Assembly: GCA_921293015.1 (NCBI GenBank)
Contig: OV121098.1
Location: forward strand, 18,562,161 to 18,626,160
Source: Phorcus lineatus
Taxonomy: Eukaryota > Mollusca > Gastropoda > Trochida > Trochidae
DNA: 64,000 nt
Direction: 5' to 3'
A program made the translations under genes and the position numbers. Every line of letters begins with the position of its first letter. Position 1 is the first letter of the stretch. Below, in pieces: positions 1 to 13,312 of this stretch. The notes beneath the pieces were generated by a model that worked only from the letters and a program-made list of their open reading frames with translations, ran no database searches and was not told where the DNA came from.

Positions 1-1348
1 ACTCCGACAACATAACCTGTGCCCCTTTAATCAAATTTTGTTGGAAGAAAATTGTAGTATATCATGTATGGTTGATAAATTGTTCTCTCTACTTGTATGG
101 TAATCTCCAAGATCTGAACACAATTACAAGATAAAACATTGTAGGATTATCAGGCTCACAGCATGATGAGACCTGCTGATTTTATACAATAACCCTCAGA
201 TGCCTAATTACTCCCATTGTTGCAATTATTGATTGCATTGTTCACCATTGCAACAGGTTTATCTCCAATCAACATTATCAAATAAATCACTTTCCAAGTC
301 GCCACGATGCTTTCTGTTTAAATCAATAGAAAAGGATTTTTGTTAATTTTCTCCTACCACTATATTGTTAGCTAGTGGTTACCATGCAAATCCTGCCTTT
401 CCAATATGGCCCTTCACACAATGCATCTGATCCTATTGAGAACTTTACGACCCATCACCATTAATCTAGCCTTGTAAACCTGGAAATGTTTTCATGATTC
501 GCTAGGACTTGTTGTTACATTGGTAACTGCATAACATGATCAGTTAAGTTAGGGACTCACTTGTGTGTCGAGATTAATCAGGCACTTTTAATGCAAAGAT
601 AGTCGCGCATACTTTTCATTAACATTTACTCACAATCATCTTAGTACTAATAGAAGTAAAACATCTGGACTCACACGTAAATTAGTGTCAATTGAAGCCT
701 GTCAATATTAAATCTCATGTAAAGAACACTGCAATAGCATCTAAACTGTGTGTTATATATATGATTCCACGAGCATCACCCCATGCAGTGCTGTGTAGAC
801 CATCCTCTTCTCCACACATGATTGAGTGCAAGTTTTATTACTTTCTTCTGTGACTTGACTGTTGATTGCCTGGCCTGCCCTTCCCACAAACATACATCTG
901 ACCGAACATGCTTTACTTTATGTCATTTGTGAAGTTAGCTCCAACAATCTATCTCTGATTAGCAGTTCAGGGTCAGGCTGACCAATCACTGTCTGTCACT
1001 TGACACTGTCATATGACACGGTTAACTTCAACCCATCCGTGCATTATCACAGAGAGGACTGGATAGTTTTACAGGGGTCAAGTGATTCTTTTTTTTCTTA
1101 TATGATGCTATTATCTCAAGAAGTTTTTAAAAAATGGTGAAGATTATTAATCTTACCATGCAGTTCTTGAAGAACCTGCTATGCTGCCAGGCAATTGATA
1201 GTTAAAATAAGATTGAGCTTATTCCAAAAGTTTCCACCATGTCTGCATCTTTTTCTCTGCAGATGAAGTGAGTATCTGTACCTTGTAGAGTTTGTCAAAC
1301 ACTCTGGGCTTTTGTTAACAGTTCCAATCACCCAAGACAATTTATACA
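1..1348. other. AT-rich non-coding DNA
   Basis: No coding region, RNA gene or repeat that I can support. Open frames are short, stop-rich and without recognisable motifs. Probably intergenic or intronic. Confidence 0.5.
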
Positions 1349-2530
1349 TGGTAAATATTACTATCAAGTTCTACAGCTGAAGATATTACTTTCAAGTTAT
1401 ACATCTGAAGTTCTGACCATCAAGTTATACATCTGACAATATGACCATCAAGTTATTCACATGAAGATATGGCAATAAAGCTATTCACATGAAGATGTTA
1501 CAAGCATGGTATAAACCTGAAAATATTAGAATATGTTTTAGTTAAACACTTGAAAATATGACTATAAGGTTAATTTTTACACCTGAAGATATGGCAAGCA
1601 AGGAAGCTAGGTGTCCAAATTTGACGTTAGACTGTTTCAATATGAAAGTCAAGTTAAACACTTGAAAATATGGTCATGAGTATTTATCCTGCTCTAGATG
1701 AATCAGAACAGTTTTGATACAAATTAAGATGTAATTCACCTGAGGATATGACAATAAGTTTAAGTTTTACACCTGAGGATATGACAATAAGGTTCATTTA
1801 TACACCTGATGATATGACAATAAGTTTAAGTTATACACCTGATGATATGACAATAAGTTTAAGTTATACACCTGAAGATATGACAATAAGGTTCATTTAT
1901 ACACCTGATGATATGACAATAAGGTTCATTTATACACCTGATGATATGACAATAAGTTTAAGTTATACACCTGAAGATATGACAATAAGGTTCATTTATA
2001 CACCTGATGATATGACAATAAGTTTAAGTTATACACCTGATGATATGACAATAAGTTTAAGTTATACACCTGAAGATATGACAATAAGTTTAAGTTATAC
2101 ACCTGAAGATATGACAATAGGGTTCATTTATACACCTGAAGATATGACAATAGGGTTCAGTTATACACCTGATGATATGACAATAAGGTTCATTGATACA
2201 CCTGAAGATATGACAATAAGGTTCATTTATACACCTGCAGATATGACAATAAGTTTTGGTTATACACCTGAAGATATGACAATAAGTTTTGGTTATACAC
2301 CTGAAAATATGACAATAAGGTTCATTTATACACCTGAAGATATAGCAAGCATGAGAGGTAGAGAGTCCAAATTTTACAGTGAATTTATTCTGTTTGAATA
2401 TGACAATCAATTTATACATATTGAAAATATGGCAATGAGTATTTATCCTGCTCTAAATGCATCAGAAAAGTTTTGATACAAATTAAGATGTAATTCACCT
2501 GAGGATATGATAATCAAGTGATCAACAAAG
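1349..2530. repeat. 33-bp minisatellite with degenerate flanks
   Basis: Units of 33 bp built on ACACCTGAAGATATGACAAT followed by a variable AAGGTTCATTT or AAGTTTAAGTT segment. Copies are near-identical from about 1735 to 2345 and degrade on both sides (1349-1735 and 2345-2530). Because 33 is divisible by three, the plus strand stays open for 242 codons with an 11-residue repeat beginning MTI. This is a by-product of the repeat, not evidence for a protein. The segments at about 1592-1752 and 2343-2512 are diverged copies of each other, so the array sits inside a larger duplication. Confidence 0.93.
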
Positions 2531-4470
2531 ATGTGATATATGAAGACATGGCAATGACAAGGCAACAGGCAGGACATGAGAATTAGTGTGATTGCCTGTA
2601 ATTTTCTCTTTAGATTTAATGATACATTATATTTAGTCCTGGAGTAGGCCCACTCATAAATGTCTGAATAATGCTGCATCCATTACGGGAAGTTTCCCCG
2701 AGACATTATTGGAGACCTCACAATGGTTTGTATAGAGATGGCAGGAGACTGATAAGCCATTATTGATAGATGCAGTAACTATAGAACAGTCACAGCCTTT
2801 ACTGGCATTGAGGCTTTAATAGTCTTCTATACATTGCCCATCAATTTAGTTTTTGAGGACTGCAGGGGAGGGTTTCTGTACCATAGGTATTATCAAGCGA
2901 CGAGGATATTGCTGTATAAACAGAGACCCAGTTGGTGCCACTCACTCTATTCAACATACGTCTTTGAAGCTGCTGTTTTATTGTTCATCTCAGAACTTAA
3001 TCTTAGCCCCATATTTATTGCAATTCAATAAAGTCTGTAGATTTATCAAGGTTCTGAATCAACAAATGAACACAGAAATGACATGCAATCAAACTATCAA
3101 ATCTTGTTATATTTTCTTGATTTCCAATAAAGCCCTGAAAGGAGCGTTTACAATGTTGTGGGCAGAGATGGGAGTGAAAGGACAGAGTGAATGGAAGTTC
3201 TCTGTGCACACATCTCCAGTACCCTGCCCTCAGCTATCTGCCTCTACACACAAACCAGCCACATCTCCGCGCCAATTAATTCACATGGAAATTGATATGC
3301 AATGTTTAGCTTCCAGACAACATTAGCATCATATTCTTTGAACTGGTATGCCAAAAAACGGTTTCAGTAATGGTGTATAGTTTTTGGATGAGTTAACCCT
3401 TTGGGCAGGTCATCATTAATCGTGAAGTCAAGGAGTTGGGAGAAGTTACAAGATGGGGGTGAGCAGAGGCTATCACTGAGCCATCATTCCTGGAGCCCGT
3501 CCTGTCATGTATTCCACTGATAGCCTCGTGTCGACCTCCCCGCCCTGCAATTATAAACTGTAATTAAGGACTTGATTCATGTTCAGGGTCAAGGCTAGTC
3601 ACAGATAGTACAGCACAGATACCGTTTTATGTTAAGTACCCTTTGACTAAAATATAGTCTATGAAATATTTTGATAATTTACTGTTCCTTCATCTAATAT
3701 TCTTTTCTTCGGGCCATATGTATTCAGTTAACCTAGACTTGCTAAATGTGGACATAGACTTTAGTGAAGGCTTTTATTTACTACACAGTCAAGAAGCAGA
3801 ACTAAAGTACCCTCAATTGCATAGTTTGTCTTTGATGTATCTTATTTTGGATTCTAAACATTAATCATAATGTTTTGTTCATCATACTCAAATTTCGAGA
3901 ATAGAAACAGCAAATATGTTGATATCTTTCTTGAAACTGGTATACATATCCAATGTAACTGCTTTAAATTATTTTAGATGTAGATAAAAATTAATATCTT
4001 CTCTCTTTATGATGAAACCGTCATGCAATAACAGAGAAGTTGATTTAATCAAGATCTCTGTACATTTACACTGATGTTGGTCACCAAATGGACTGTGTCG
4101 TGTATCAATCAGTTAAATATTAAGATGGACAGATAAGCGCTGTTCTGTGGATCCTTATATTGTATGCACTTAAACATATTTTTTGGGGGACATGGTTGTG
4201 AAACAAAGCTGACTCATGACAGATGATAAGAGGACACCCTACCAACTGTGCTACTTCCCTCCTCCTCTGAGACCAGGGGTCAGCTTCATCTACATCCATA
4301 GTTGCCAGTTGTTGTACACTCGAACAGTTCTAACTTCATCAAGCAATACTGTAAACACAAGAACAAATTAATCTGGTTGATATATTACGTTTCTTATATT
4401 TGCTCTGGGCCAGGATTAGATCAGTTCTTGGGCGGGTGACTCTAGAGGGTAGACTATGTAATGGTTATTC
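2531..4470. other. Non-coding DNA with one dispersed repeat copy
   Basis: No supportable gene. An open frame of 157 codons at 2853-3326 (plus strand) has no recognisable domain or composition and is probably chance. A dispersed repeat copy lies at 3643-3807. Confidence 0.45.
3643..3807 (+). repeat. Dispersed repeat, copy A
   Basis: Alignable by eye with 29359-29530 in the same orientation. Shared blocks include AGTCTATGAAA, TGTTCCTTCATC, GTATTCAGT, CTAGACTTGCT and CACAGTCA. A further partial copy is inverted at 15475-15560. Three diverged copies in one window indicate an interspersed element, possibly a SINE or MITE. Ends and family are not defined. Confidence 0.65.
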
Positions 4471-4612
4471 TGACTGACCGACTCTGACACGTTCTCGATC
4501 AGCCTTCAGTGACCACTGACTGACTGACCGACTCTGACACGTTCTCAGCCTTCAGTGACCACTGACTGACTGACCGACTCTGACACGTTCTCAGCCTTCA
4601 GTGACCACACTG
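4471..4612. repeat. 46-bp tandem repeat, three copies
   Basis: TGACTGACCGACTCTGACAC starts at 4471, 4521 and 4567. The first unit is 50 bp because it carries an extra GATC; the later spacing is 46 bp. Confidence 0.9.
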
Positions 4613-6549
4613 TCCAACCTACAATGTTTATTCATTGTTGTTAGTTTAACCTTTTTAGTGCATATTTCAAGTTTACATTGGTGATATTGGTAAATTCTAA
4701 AAGAAAATATGACTGTCAAAGCAATTAAATTCTTTACAGTATGTAGTTTTCAACAACTTTGTCATAACATAAACATAAAGTGACATAATGGTTGGTAAAT
4801 TGAAAGTAAATGTTAAGATATTCTAAATTGAACTTAAAAGTTTCAAATCATAATAATGAGACTTTGATAATTTTATGATTTACAACCAATTAAAGACAAG
4901 ATGTGAACTGTTGTCCAACTGGCACTGACAACCAGACTCAATCGGTGAACAGCGCCATGGTCTTTGTCTTTGAGTGACTGGCTTTATTTGATACACCAGT
5001 CAGGGGTTATCTACTGGAGCGTTATTATCCAGTAATATCATTACCAACAGGCCAATTTGGTCAGTCTTTTCTAGAGGCATCCTGGAGAATTTCTAGCATT
5101 GATCTCACCAATGAACTGGACAGAGATATATGACCCAACTTACTCTAAGCTTGCCAGTTTTGGACTACTGGGTCCTTAGATAGTCTTGTTCTTGGAGTGT
5201 TAAATTATACCTTATGTTCCCATAGTTGCTGGAGTTGCAGGTCACAGGCTTTTTGATTTCTCAAATTTGAAACCTTTAGCATTGGTAGGTTTAGTGGCCT
5301 TGTAAGCTCTTGGTGTTTTCAGACTTCTGATTTTGAGGTCACCAATTTTGATATTCGCAATTGTTGGAGTCTTTAAAGAATATTGTGTCTTAAAAGGCTA
5401 GAGTTGGATTGCTAGAAGTGATCAAGATTTAAGGGATTTTATGGAGCATGTCTTGGATTGCATGAAGATTTGCTGGTTTGGCTAGGGATTGTGGTTCAAA
5501 TGTTTCAAACTTTCTAATGCTTAAATTTTTAAACTGAAAATTATTCCACTTAAGCTTTTCCAATGGTTTGATTCAATTGCCATAGATATCAACAAATGGA
5601 AGGGTAAATGTAGTATATGAAGATAAAATAAAAAGTTGCGAAGTTGAATAGAATTGCGAGACATTTTTTAGGGAAAATTGACAGTAATAATATAATAACT
5701 CATTGCACACTATCTAAATTTTTTGACAGTTAAAGTGAATTTAGTGTTCTTTCCAGATCAGTTAGTTCTTTAATGTTTAACGTGTTTTCATACAGCGCAG
5801 TTATGTTCCCTCAAGAACTCAAGTTTGATGTTTAACTGTTTAACTCTATGGACACAATGGCATGCCGCTCAGCTACTGTAGCTTGTGTCTGGAGATTCAA
5901 TTTGAGTATGCTTGATTTGAAATTGCATTTTCCAGTGGCTGATTTGGTAATAAGCTACATTTACTGTGCTTTTTTTCCCTTTTTGTTTGTAGAAGTAGAT
6001 AAATAATCAGGCATCATCAAAATCAATAGATTGCTGAAGCATGATTGTAAACCAAAGCTCTTAGTGGCATGTACACAAGAGTCTTCTTCAACTGAGATTG
6101 TGACCGAGATATTAGCTGGCGTCTTTTAGACTTCTAAGGCTCCTCCAACCAGGATTGGGAGAAAGATGGTTTATCTTTTATAAGCTGCATATTGATCATT
6201 GGCTCTGTGGTACATACTGGCTGATTCTTTCCTATGAGTTGCTGCAAGTGGCTGAAATATTGCTGAACTTCTGCCAAAAACAAACTAGAGATAATCTCTT
6301 GTCTTGAGTTTGAATCCTGCGTGAGGCAGAAAGTGATGATGTGCTTTGTAGTAGTTCATTAAGTGATTCCAGCAGGTAACAGCTTTATCTGCAATTCACC
6401 GCTATTATGGTCATTTTTATATCTGCCAAGTAAAACTCTTTAATGACATTCACCACATTCACCTATTTAAGGGGTAGTAACACAAGAAGAGTTTGTAAAG
6501 TCATGATCCACAAAATATTCAAGAGTTGAATTGAGTTCAACAGACCATA
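4613..6549. other. AT-rich non-coding DNA
   Basis: No supportable gene, RNA or repeat. A GAGTTTGAATCCTG string near 6307 resembles a tRNA B box, but I see no convincing A box in front of it. Confidence 0.45.
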
Positions 6550-7196
6550 ATCTAACAGTGACAGATAGTAAGAATCAACAGACCACAGTCCACCAGAAAC
6601 ATACAGCAAGAGCCAACAGACCTTTTTCCACCAGAAACATATACAGCAAAAGCCAACAGACCACAGTCCAGTACTGACATAAATCAAGAATTAACAGACC
6701 TTTTTCCACCAGAAACATATACAGCAAAAGCCAACAGACCACAGTCCAATACTGACATAAAGCAAGAATTAACAGACCTTTTTCCACCAGAAACATACAG
6801 CAAGAGCCAACAGACTTTTTTCCACCAGAAACATACAGCAAGAGTCGACTGACCACAGTCCACTAGTGACATACAACAAGAGCCAACAGATCTTTTTCCA
6901 CCAGAAACATACAGCAAGAGTCGACTGACCACAGTCCACCAGAAACATACAGCAAGAGTCGACTGACCACAGTTCACTGGTGACATACAGCAAGAGCCAA
7001 CAGACCTTTTTCCACCTGAAACATACAGCAAAAGCCAACAGACCACAGTCCACTACTGACATAAAGCAAGAATCAACAGACCACAGTCCACTACTGACAC
7101 ACAGCAAGAGTCAACAGACCACAGTCCACTACTGACACACAGCAAGAGTCAACAGACCACAGTCCACTAGTGACATACAGCAAGAGTCAACAGAGC
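6550..7196. repeat. 38-bp minisatellite (about 17 copies)
   Basis: Units of 38 bp alternate two versions of a central segment, CAACAGACCTTTTTCCACC and CAACAGACCACAGTCCAC, each followed by GAAACATACAGCAAGAG or GACATACAGCAAGAG. Some copies are 40 bp through an extra AT. Minus-strand open frames rich in W, C and L are repeat artefacts. Confidence 0.92.
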
Positions 7197-9326
7197 ATAT
7201 TTCGAAAGTGACATACTCTGTGTTTGCTTCAGGTCTAGACGATGTTTGTATCTCTTCTCAATCTTGTCCACATCTAACACATCTCCTCTTGCTACAATCC
7301 AAAGCATCTCATCTCAACTCATGATTACATTTATGTACCGACTATATTTGAGCCTATAACTAGAAGCAAATGGCAGGTACAAAGCCAGCTAAATTTCCGG
7401 AGTAAACCCTGAGTAATCTAAAGAGGAAAATTAGAGGGAGACCTACACTCTTTCAAACTCGTTTCTGTAATGTCATTGGTGTCAGGGAATTGAATCAAGT
7501 TGCAATGTCAAGATCAACATGAAAGCAGTAATGGTACAGTTATATCACTTTACTTATTGTTTTGATAGAGTAATAGAATAGGTGATGAACAGTAAGACCT
7601 GGCAGTCTGTTTTGATTTGTGTCCATCTATCGATGCAGATGTTCTTTATCTAGGCAACTAACACTTCAAAAATAGTTAAGAAAGAGAGCTTAAAATTCAT
7701 CCTTAGGTCAAAGGTGAAAACAAGGGGTTAAATTTCAAAACAATAGACATTTGAGAAAATGGCTTAGGCTAAGAAAGGCCATGTTTAAGACATGCCTATT
7801 TTAAGGTTAGAAAGGCTTAATTTGAGACATGCATATGTTAATGTTAAGAAAGACAAACATTATTGACGTTTACAGGTAAATTTAGAATACAACAAAGGTT
7901 ATAGAGAAGTTTTAGTTTTAAGACTCAAAGGTTTAAGACTGGTTTACATTAAGACATAGAGCTTTAAAACTTAAAATGTTCATAAGGACAAAAATTGAAA
8001 AAAAGGGTTCAGATTTTAAGATAAAAGGCTAAAAGTTATAGCTATTTAAAAAAATTTGGTTTTCAGAAATAAACATTAAACATAAAAGAGAAAAAGATAA
8101 AGGTTAAGTTTCTGAAAGGCAAGATTTAAGCAGCAATCTAATGTAAGATTCAGCAGTTCAAAGAAGTATCCATTGTGTTGATTTAACTTGTACACACTTT
8201 ATATTCAGCACCGGCAATATCTCAGACTTTTCTTATAAAGGATTAATGTTCAGAAGATGAAGTTCAGGAGATAAAGAAGGTTTTCTGAGGATTGCCATAA
8301 AAAAAATCATTACATTTGTTTGAAGTTCTTTTATTGTTGAAACAATGTAAACTTGTAATGAAGGGTAACCTTAACAATCAATTCCTTGTTTTACAGCGTG
8401 TAAGTGAGGGCATTGAAGGGTATGTAGGAGTTGAGCATGAAAGTTTTATCTTAATCATCCCCTGCATCTTCTTCCTTCACTTCTCTTCAAGTTGATCATT
8501 AAACAGCATGGTGCGTGATATTTAACTGCTTTAACTTTAGAACTGATAAGCTTTTTATTCATTAAGGTGAAACAATCTAACAATTGTTAACATTTTTTGG
8601 TGTAAAGGCTTTTTAGCCTTAGGAAGATCAAAGATCTGAAATTAATGCTTCTTTTTTACCAGCTAAAACACACATATCATTTAAGCGAGAGAAAGTATTG
8701 TTGTTTGAAGATGTGGCAGAGAGTCTCAAGATGCAATCTATCATCAAGATTTTTGTTTGCTTTTTCTACTATATATTTTATGCTTTGGTTAACTGGCGCC
8801 ATTACTTTATGTACAGAGGCTTCAGCTCAGGGTTTTTCAGTTAGTTGCAGTTTCTTGTCCTGGACTCGTGGTCGGTGTCTGACCTAAGTAGACAGAGGAT
8901 ATGTCAAAGTTCTTGTCTTTGTCTTTGAGTGAACACTTTTCAAAGCTAAATGTGCAAATTTTGGACATGTGAAAAATGTTCTCCTGTTATCTTCCTGTTC
9001 TGGAAAAATTATAACAAAAAAATTCATTCTTCTTCTTTCTTTACCAAATGGAGAAGCACATTCTCTAATATGAATCACGTTTATATCCTTCACACTTATA
9101 ATCTGGACAGCAATAAAATTCAAAACTACATGTCGACTCCACAAGAAAAAATTAAGGCAATTACTCTTTTGCCAGTATCCATTTTTGGCTTTCTCCTAAG
9201 ATTTGATGCACAGTTAGAAAAGCATTTGCAGGAGTTTTCCAGCTTTTTTTCCTGTTATGTCCTTGCTAATACCTTTGGGTTTAGTATTTGAATAGGATGG
9301 AACATGGGAACATATGATGATGTCAA
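7197..9326. other. Non-coding DNA, TTAAG-rich in part
   Basis: No supportable gene. The stretch 7660-8110 is full of short TTAAG and AAGGTT strings and may be a very degenerate tandem array, but I cannot fix a period. Confidence 0.4.
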
Positions 9327-9604
9327 ACTAGAAGAGGATAGGGAAATGGTTTGGAAGGGATGGACTAGATAGACTAGAAGAGGATAGGGAAATGCTTTGG
9401 AAGGGATGGACTAGATAGACTAGAAGAGGATAGGGAAATGCTTTGGAAGGGATGGACTAGATAGACTAGAAGAGGATAGGGAAATGCTTTGGAAGGGATG
9501 GACTAGATAGACTAGAAGAGGATAGGGAAATACTTTGGAAGGGATGGACTAGTTAGACTAGAAGAGGATAGGGAAATGCTTTGGAAGGGATGGACTAGAT
9601 AGAT
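9327..9604. repeat. 46-bp minisatellite, six near-identical copies
   Basis: ACTAGAAGAGGATAGGGAAA recurs at 9327, 9373, 9419, 9465, 9511 and 9557, always 46 bp apart, with only a few substitutions. The homogeneity suggests a young array. Confidence 0.95.
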
Positions 9605-11606
9605 TACATGGAAACATATTCAAAAAGTTTATTTATAATTTTGTTCAGTTTATTTTGTTTTGTTGGTTGCTGTTTAAGATTTTTTATATAACATACGGAA
9701 AGGCTGTTGATAACAAGCCAGCATTATCTGATATGACAAGAGTTGATGAAACTGGTCGATGTATTGTTGCTGGTTCTAGTGAACTAACTCAGTATCGGCA
9801 GGTGTTGTGTTGATGGAATAACCGCAGATAATTGAGTGACTCTGTTTGCTCTGTCAACATAGATTGTTTGTGCTAAACTTGCTATCTGTTTATATAATGA
9901 ATTTCTAATCTATTTCAACACTTACAGCGTCATGTGACAGTTTAGTACTGTTGATAAACATGTTGCAATGTGACTGAGTCCAGCTTACAGTTAAGTGCTT
10001 GCATTTGGTTTTAATAAAGAAAAATTGTATGTGCTCATATGTTTTTGAAATTATCCCTTTTTATATGTGAGAATCAATGTCAGACGAGTTTGTCATTTTT
10101 CAAAAAGGATATTAATGTGAGTAGCATTAGTTCTTTATATCCTAATTCACCATGCAAAATTCATTAAAAAATCATTGAATCAAATTTCATAAATGGAAAT
10201 AAGCTTGTGTATTTGTTATTAAAATTTTTATGCTTATGAAATATGATCTTTCTTTAGTATTTGAAAAATCATTTTTAATTATATAAAGGGCCAAAAATTA
10301 GATGTATTGTATAGTTTTGATTACATTAAAAAAATTGAACTGCGTGTTTTACAAACTATAAAGTTTGTGAAGTCTTTTTATTATCAGATTTCACAAAGGA
10401 AATATGAATGTGTATATTCTTAAGTATTCTTAACTTTTATATACAGAAAATCCATTTTGTCAAATATTCCAAATGGGTAAGTTTCAGACTGTTACATTTA
10501 ATGAATTTTATATTTTAGAAAGACTTACAGTGTGCCACTGCTCAGGAGACTATTTATATGAGGGTAACTGCGATTCCTTAAGAAGCCCAAAAGATGAGTC
10601 CAATTTTGTCTGAGGAAAGGGAAGTTAAAAGAGTATTACCTGCTTCCACTCAGCTATTTTGTGTATGATGAATATACATAGAATCTTTAAAGATGAATGA
10701 TCTAGTTTCAAACATTCATGGTTGAGTTTAATTTTCCATTTTTCAGTAATAAGGAACATAAGCACAATAGAAAAACATCACAAGTGCAACATGACAGTTA
10801 CTTACAGCTCTCTAAATGTGTTCTCTAAACTTTATCACATAGTTTGACCTGAAGAGTATGACGGACCACCCACCGCTGACAACATCTGTGGTACACAACA
10901 GCGAGGACAATCCTGCACCTACACAACCATTTCCTAAACTTGTCACATATGGCCTGCCAGATCCTTAGACTGTTTAACAGGCCCCTTATCTTTCTTTTCT
11001 TGTAGAGAAACATGTATTATTGTTGGAACAAATTTATTCAGATAACTTGATTTGTGCACTTGTGGTAAAATGCTTATCAAAATAACTCCAAAGGCAAAAT
11101 GTTTCAAGTGGACTGTTTTACTGTGAATTGTTATGTTAGACATGTTGTATCATAATATTAGTGACAATCATTCTAAATTTGTGTCACACATTCACTCATC
11201 AAAAAGGGAAAATTGAAAATGCTTTAAAAAAAAGCTAAATGACAATTGATTTGGGTGTAAATAACCAAACTAGTTTTTTTAATTGGGGTTAATTGCCATC
11301 AACACAAGCTCTTCACTTACTGAAAACCTCTAGGGTTGATAGCTTTGTCATGTTGTGATAAATCTTATAAGCTCACTCTACTTTTCATCATTTGAATAAT
11401 AAAAAAAGCTGGCGAACTGACAAGGGACATTTCAGATGAACTTGATTAACAGCAGTGATGTCAAGGGGGAACATTTACACAAAATTTAGAAGAGAAAAGC
11501 TACCACAAGATTATTGACGAATTTTTAAATAAAGCTTTTCATGTCATATCAGATTGGTCAAATTAAAACTCAGAGAAAGCAAATGGATAACTTATTATAC
11601 CAGTAT
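9605..11606. other. AT-rich non-coding DNA
   Basis: No gene, RNA or repeat that I can support. Confidence 0.45.
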
Positions 11607-11967
11607 AGAAGCTGTCATGTCATCGGGGGTTCACAGAAGCTGTCATGTCATTAGAGTTCATAGAAGCTGTCATGTCATTAGAGTTCATAGAAGCTGCCAT
11701 GTCATTAGAGTTCATAGAATCTGTTATGTCATCAGAGTTCATAGAAGCTGTCATGTCATTAGAGTTCATAGAAGCTGTCATGTCATCAGAGTTCATAGAA
11801 GCTGTCATGTCATTAGAGTTCATAGAAGCTGCCATGTCATTAGAGTTCATAGAAGCTGTCATGTCATTAGAGTTCATAGAAGCTGTCATGTCATTAGAGT
11901 TCATAGAAGCTGTCATGTCATTAGAGTTCATAGAAGCTGTCATGTCATTAGAGTTCATAGAAGTTTT
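11607..11967. repeat. 27-bp minisatellite (about 13 copies)
   Basis: Units of 27 bp based on GAAGCTGTCATGTCATTAGA followed by GTTCATA. Variation is confined to a few positions (GTC/GCC, TTA/TCA). The length is a multiple of three and the unit lacks stops in several frames, so frames of 116-140 codons open on both strands. These are not gene evidence. Confidence 0.95.
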
Positions 11968-12029
11968 CAAAACTGAGATTTGGACTTGGCTAACAACTTG
12001 TCCAGTCTTGTTTGTATTGATTGTTGTCA

Positions 12030-12655
12030 GTTATTAGTTTTTTAGTCTTTTATTAGGAGTTCTTATTGTTGTATGTTAGGTATTAGCATTGTTATAGATT
12101 AAGTATTCTAATTGTTGTAGATTAAGTACTCTTATTGTTGTATGTTAAGTATTAGTATTGTTGTATATTAATTTTTCTAAATGTTGTAGATTAAGTACTC
12201 TTATTGTTGGATGTTAAGTATTAGTATTGTTGTATATTAGTAATTAAGTATTCTAATTGTTGTAGATTAAGTACTCTTATTGTTGTAGATTAGGTACTCT
12301 TATTATTGTATGTTAAGTATTATTATTATTGTATATTAAGTATTCCAATTGTTGTAGATTAAGTACTCTTATTGTTGGATGTTAAGTATTAGTATTGTTG
12401 TATATTAGTAATTAAGTATTCTAATTGTTGTAGATTAAGTACTCTTATTGTTGTAGATTAGGTACTCTTATTATTGTATGTTAAGTATTATTATTATTGT
12501 ATATTAAGTATTCCAATTGTTGTATATTAAGTACTCTTATTGTTGTACATTAAGTATTCTAATTGTTGTAGATTAAGTACTCTTATTGATATACATTAAG
12601 TATTCTAATCGTTGTAGATTAAGTACTCTTGTTGTTGTATGTTAGATATTCTTGA
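12030..12655. repeat. 23-bp AT-rich minisatellite with 168-bp higher-order period
   Basis: Diverged units of about 23 bp such as ATTGTTGTAGATTAAGTACT plus CTT. The block starting at about 12203 recurs at 12371 with the same order of unit variants, an offset of 168 bp. A multi-unit segment was therefore duplicated as a block. Confidence 0.88.
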
Positions 12656-13312
12656 CATGTTAATCTCATGGTAAAATAAAATCTGTTTTTATTGATTCAG
12701 TAGAATCAACCTTAGTAAAAAGAGTTTCTGGCCAGAAAGGCAATCTCTAAAGTGGCCCCATGCATGTTCACAGTGGAAACACTTAGAAAATAATTGAAAA
12801 CTTCAATATCAGAGATTGACCTTTTTAAAAAGGAAAAGCAACTTACAGATCAATCTGTAGCCTGACTTTGTGCAAACATTATTATAACAAAAGCTTTCCT
12901 GTCAAATCTATCAATTTAATCTAAATGTGTTGATATAAGAAAAGGTTCAAAATTTACAATAAAACACAATAATGTCTTGTGGCTTGCATATTGATAAGAA
13001 ATTTAAATCATTTGGGGGACATTATGATAATTATCTATATTGGCATACTGATGTGGTTTTTAGATCATCATGTATGTTTTAGGACTATGGTTGGAATTCA
13101 CCAATTTAACTATGAGTGACAGATAGATACCTAATCAAGTTAAAACTAAGCAAAATTTTGAATTAAATGTTACTTGGTAGTATTAAAATGGGGCAAAACA
13201 TTTCTTGAAAGTAATGAAAGGAAATTGAAGTACTTTATGAGAACTTAGATTGCTGTTCGTAGTTTGCCATATATAGTTTCTGGTAAATAACAAATTCAGT
13301 AATGCTGGTTAC
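12656..13312. other. AT-rich spacer between two arrays
   Basis: No gene, RNA or repeat that I can support. Confidence 0.5.

Noticed and set aside
1741..2345. CCTGATGA in the 33-bp array, also hammerhead-like
   Set aside because: No stem and no GAAA follow at the required distance.
1748..2476. 242-codon frame with 11-residue MTI repeats
   Set aside because: It is a product of the 33-bp minisatellite. It lacks any unique domain or splice context.
2853..3326. 157-codon plus-strand frame
   Set aside because: No motif, low-complexity neighbourhood and no codon bias that I can see. Consistent with chance.
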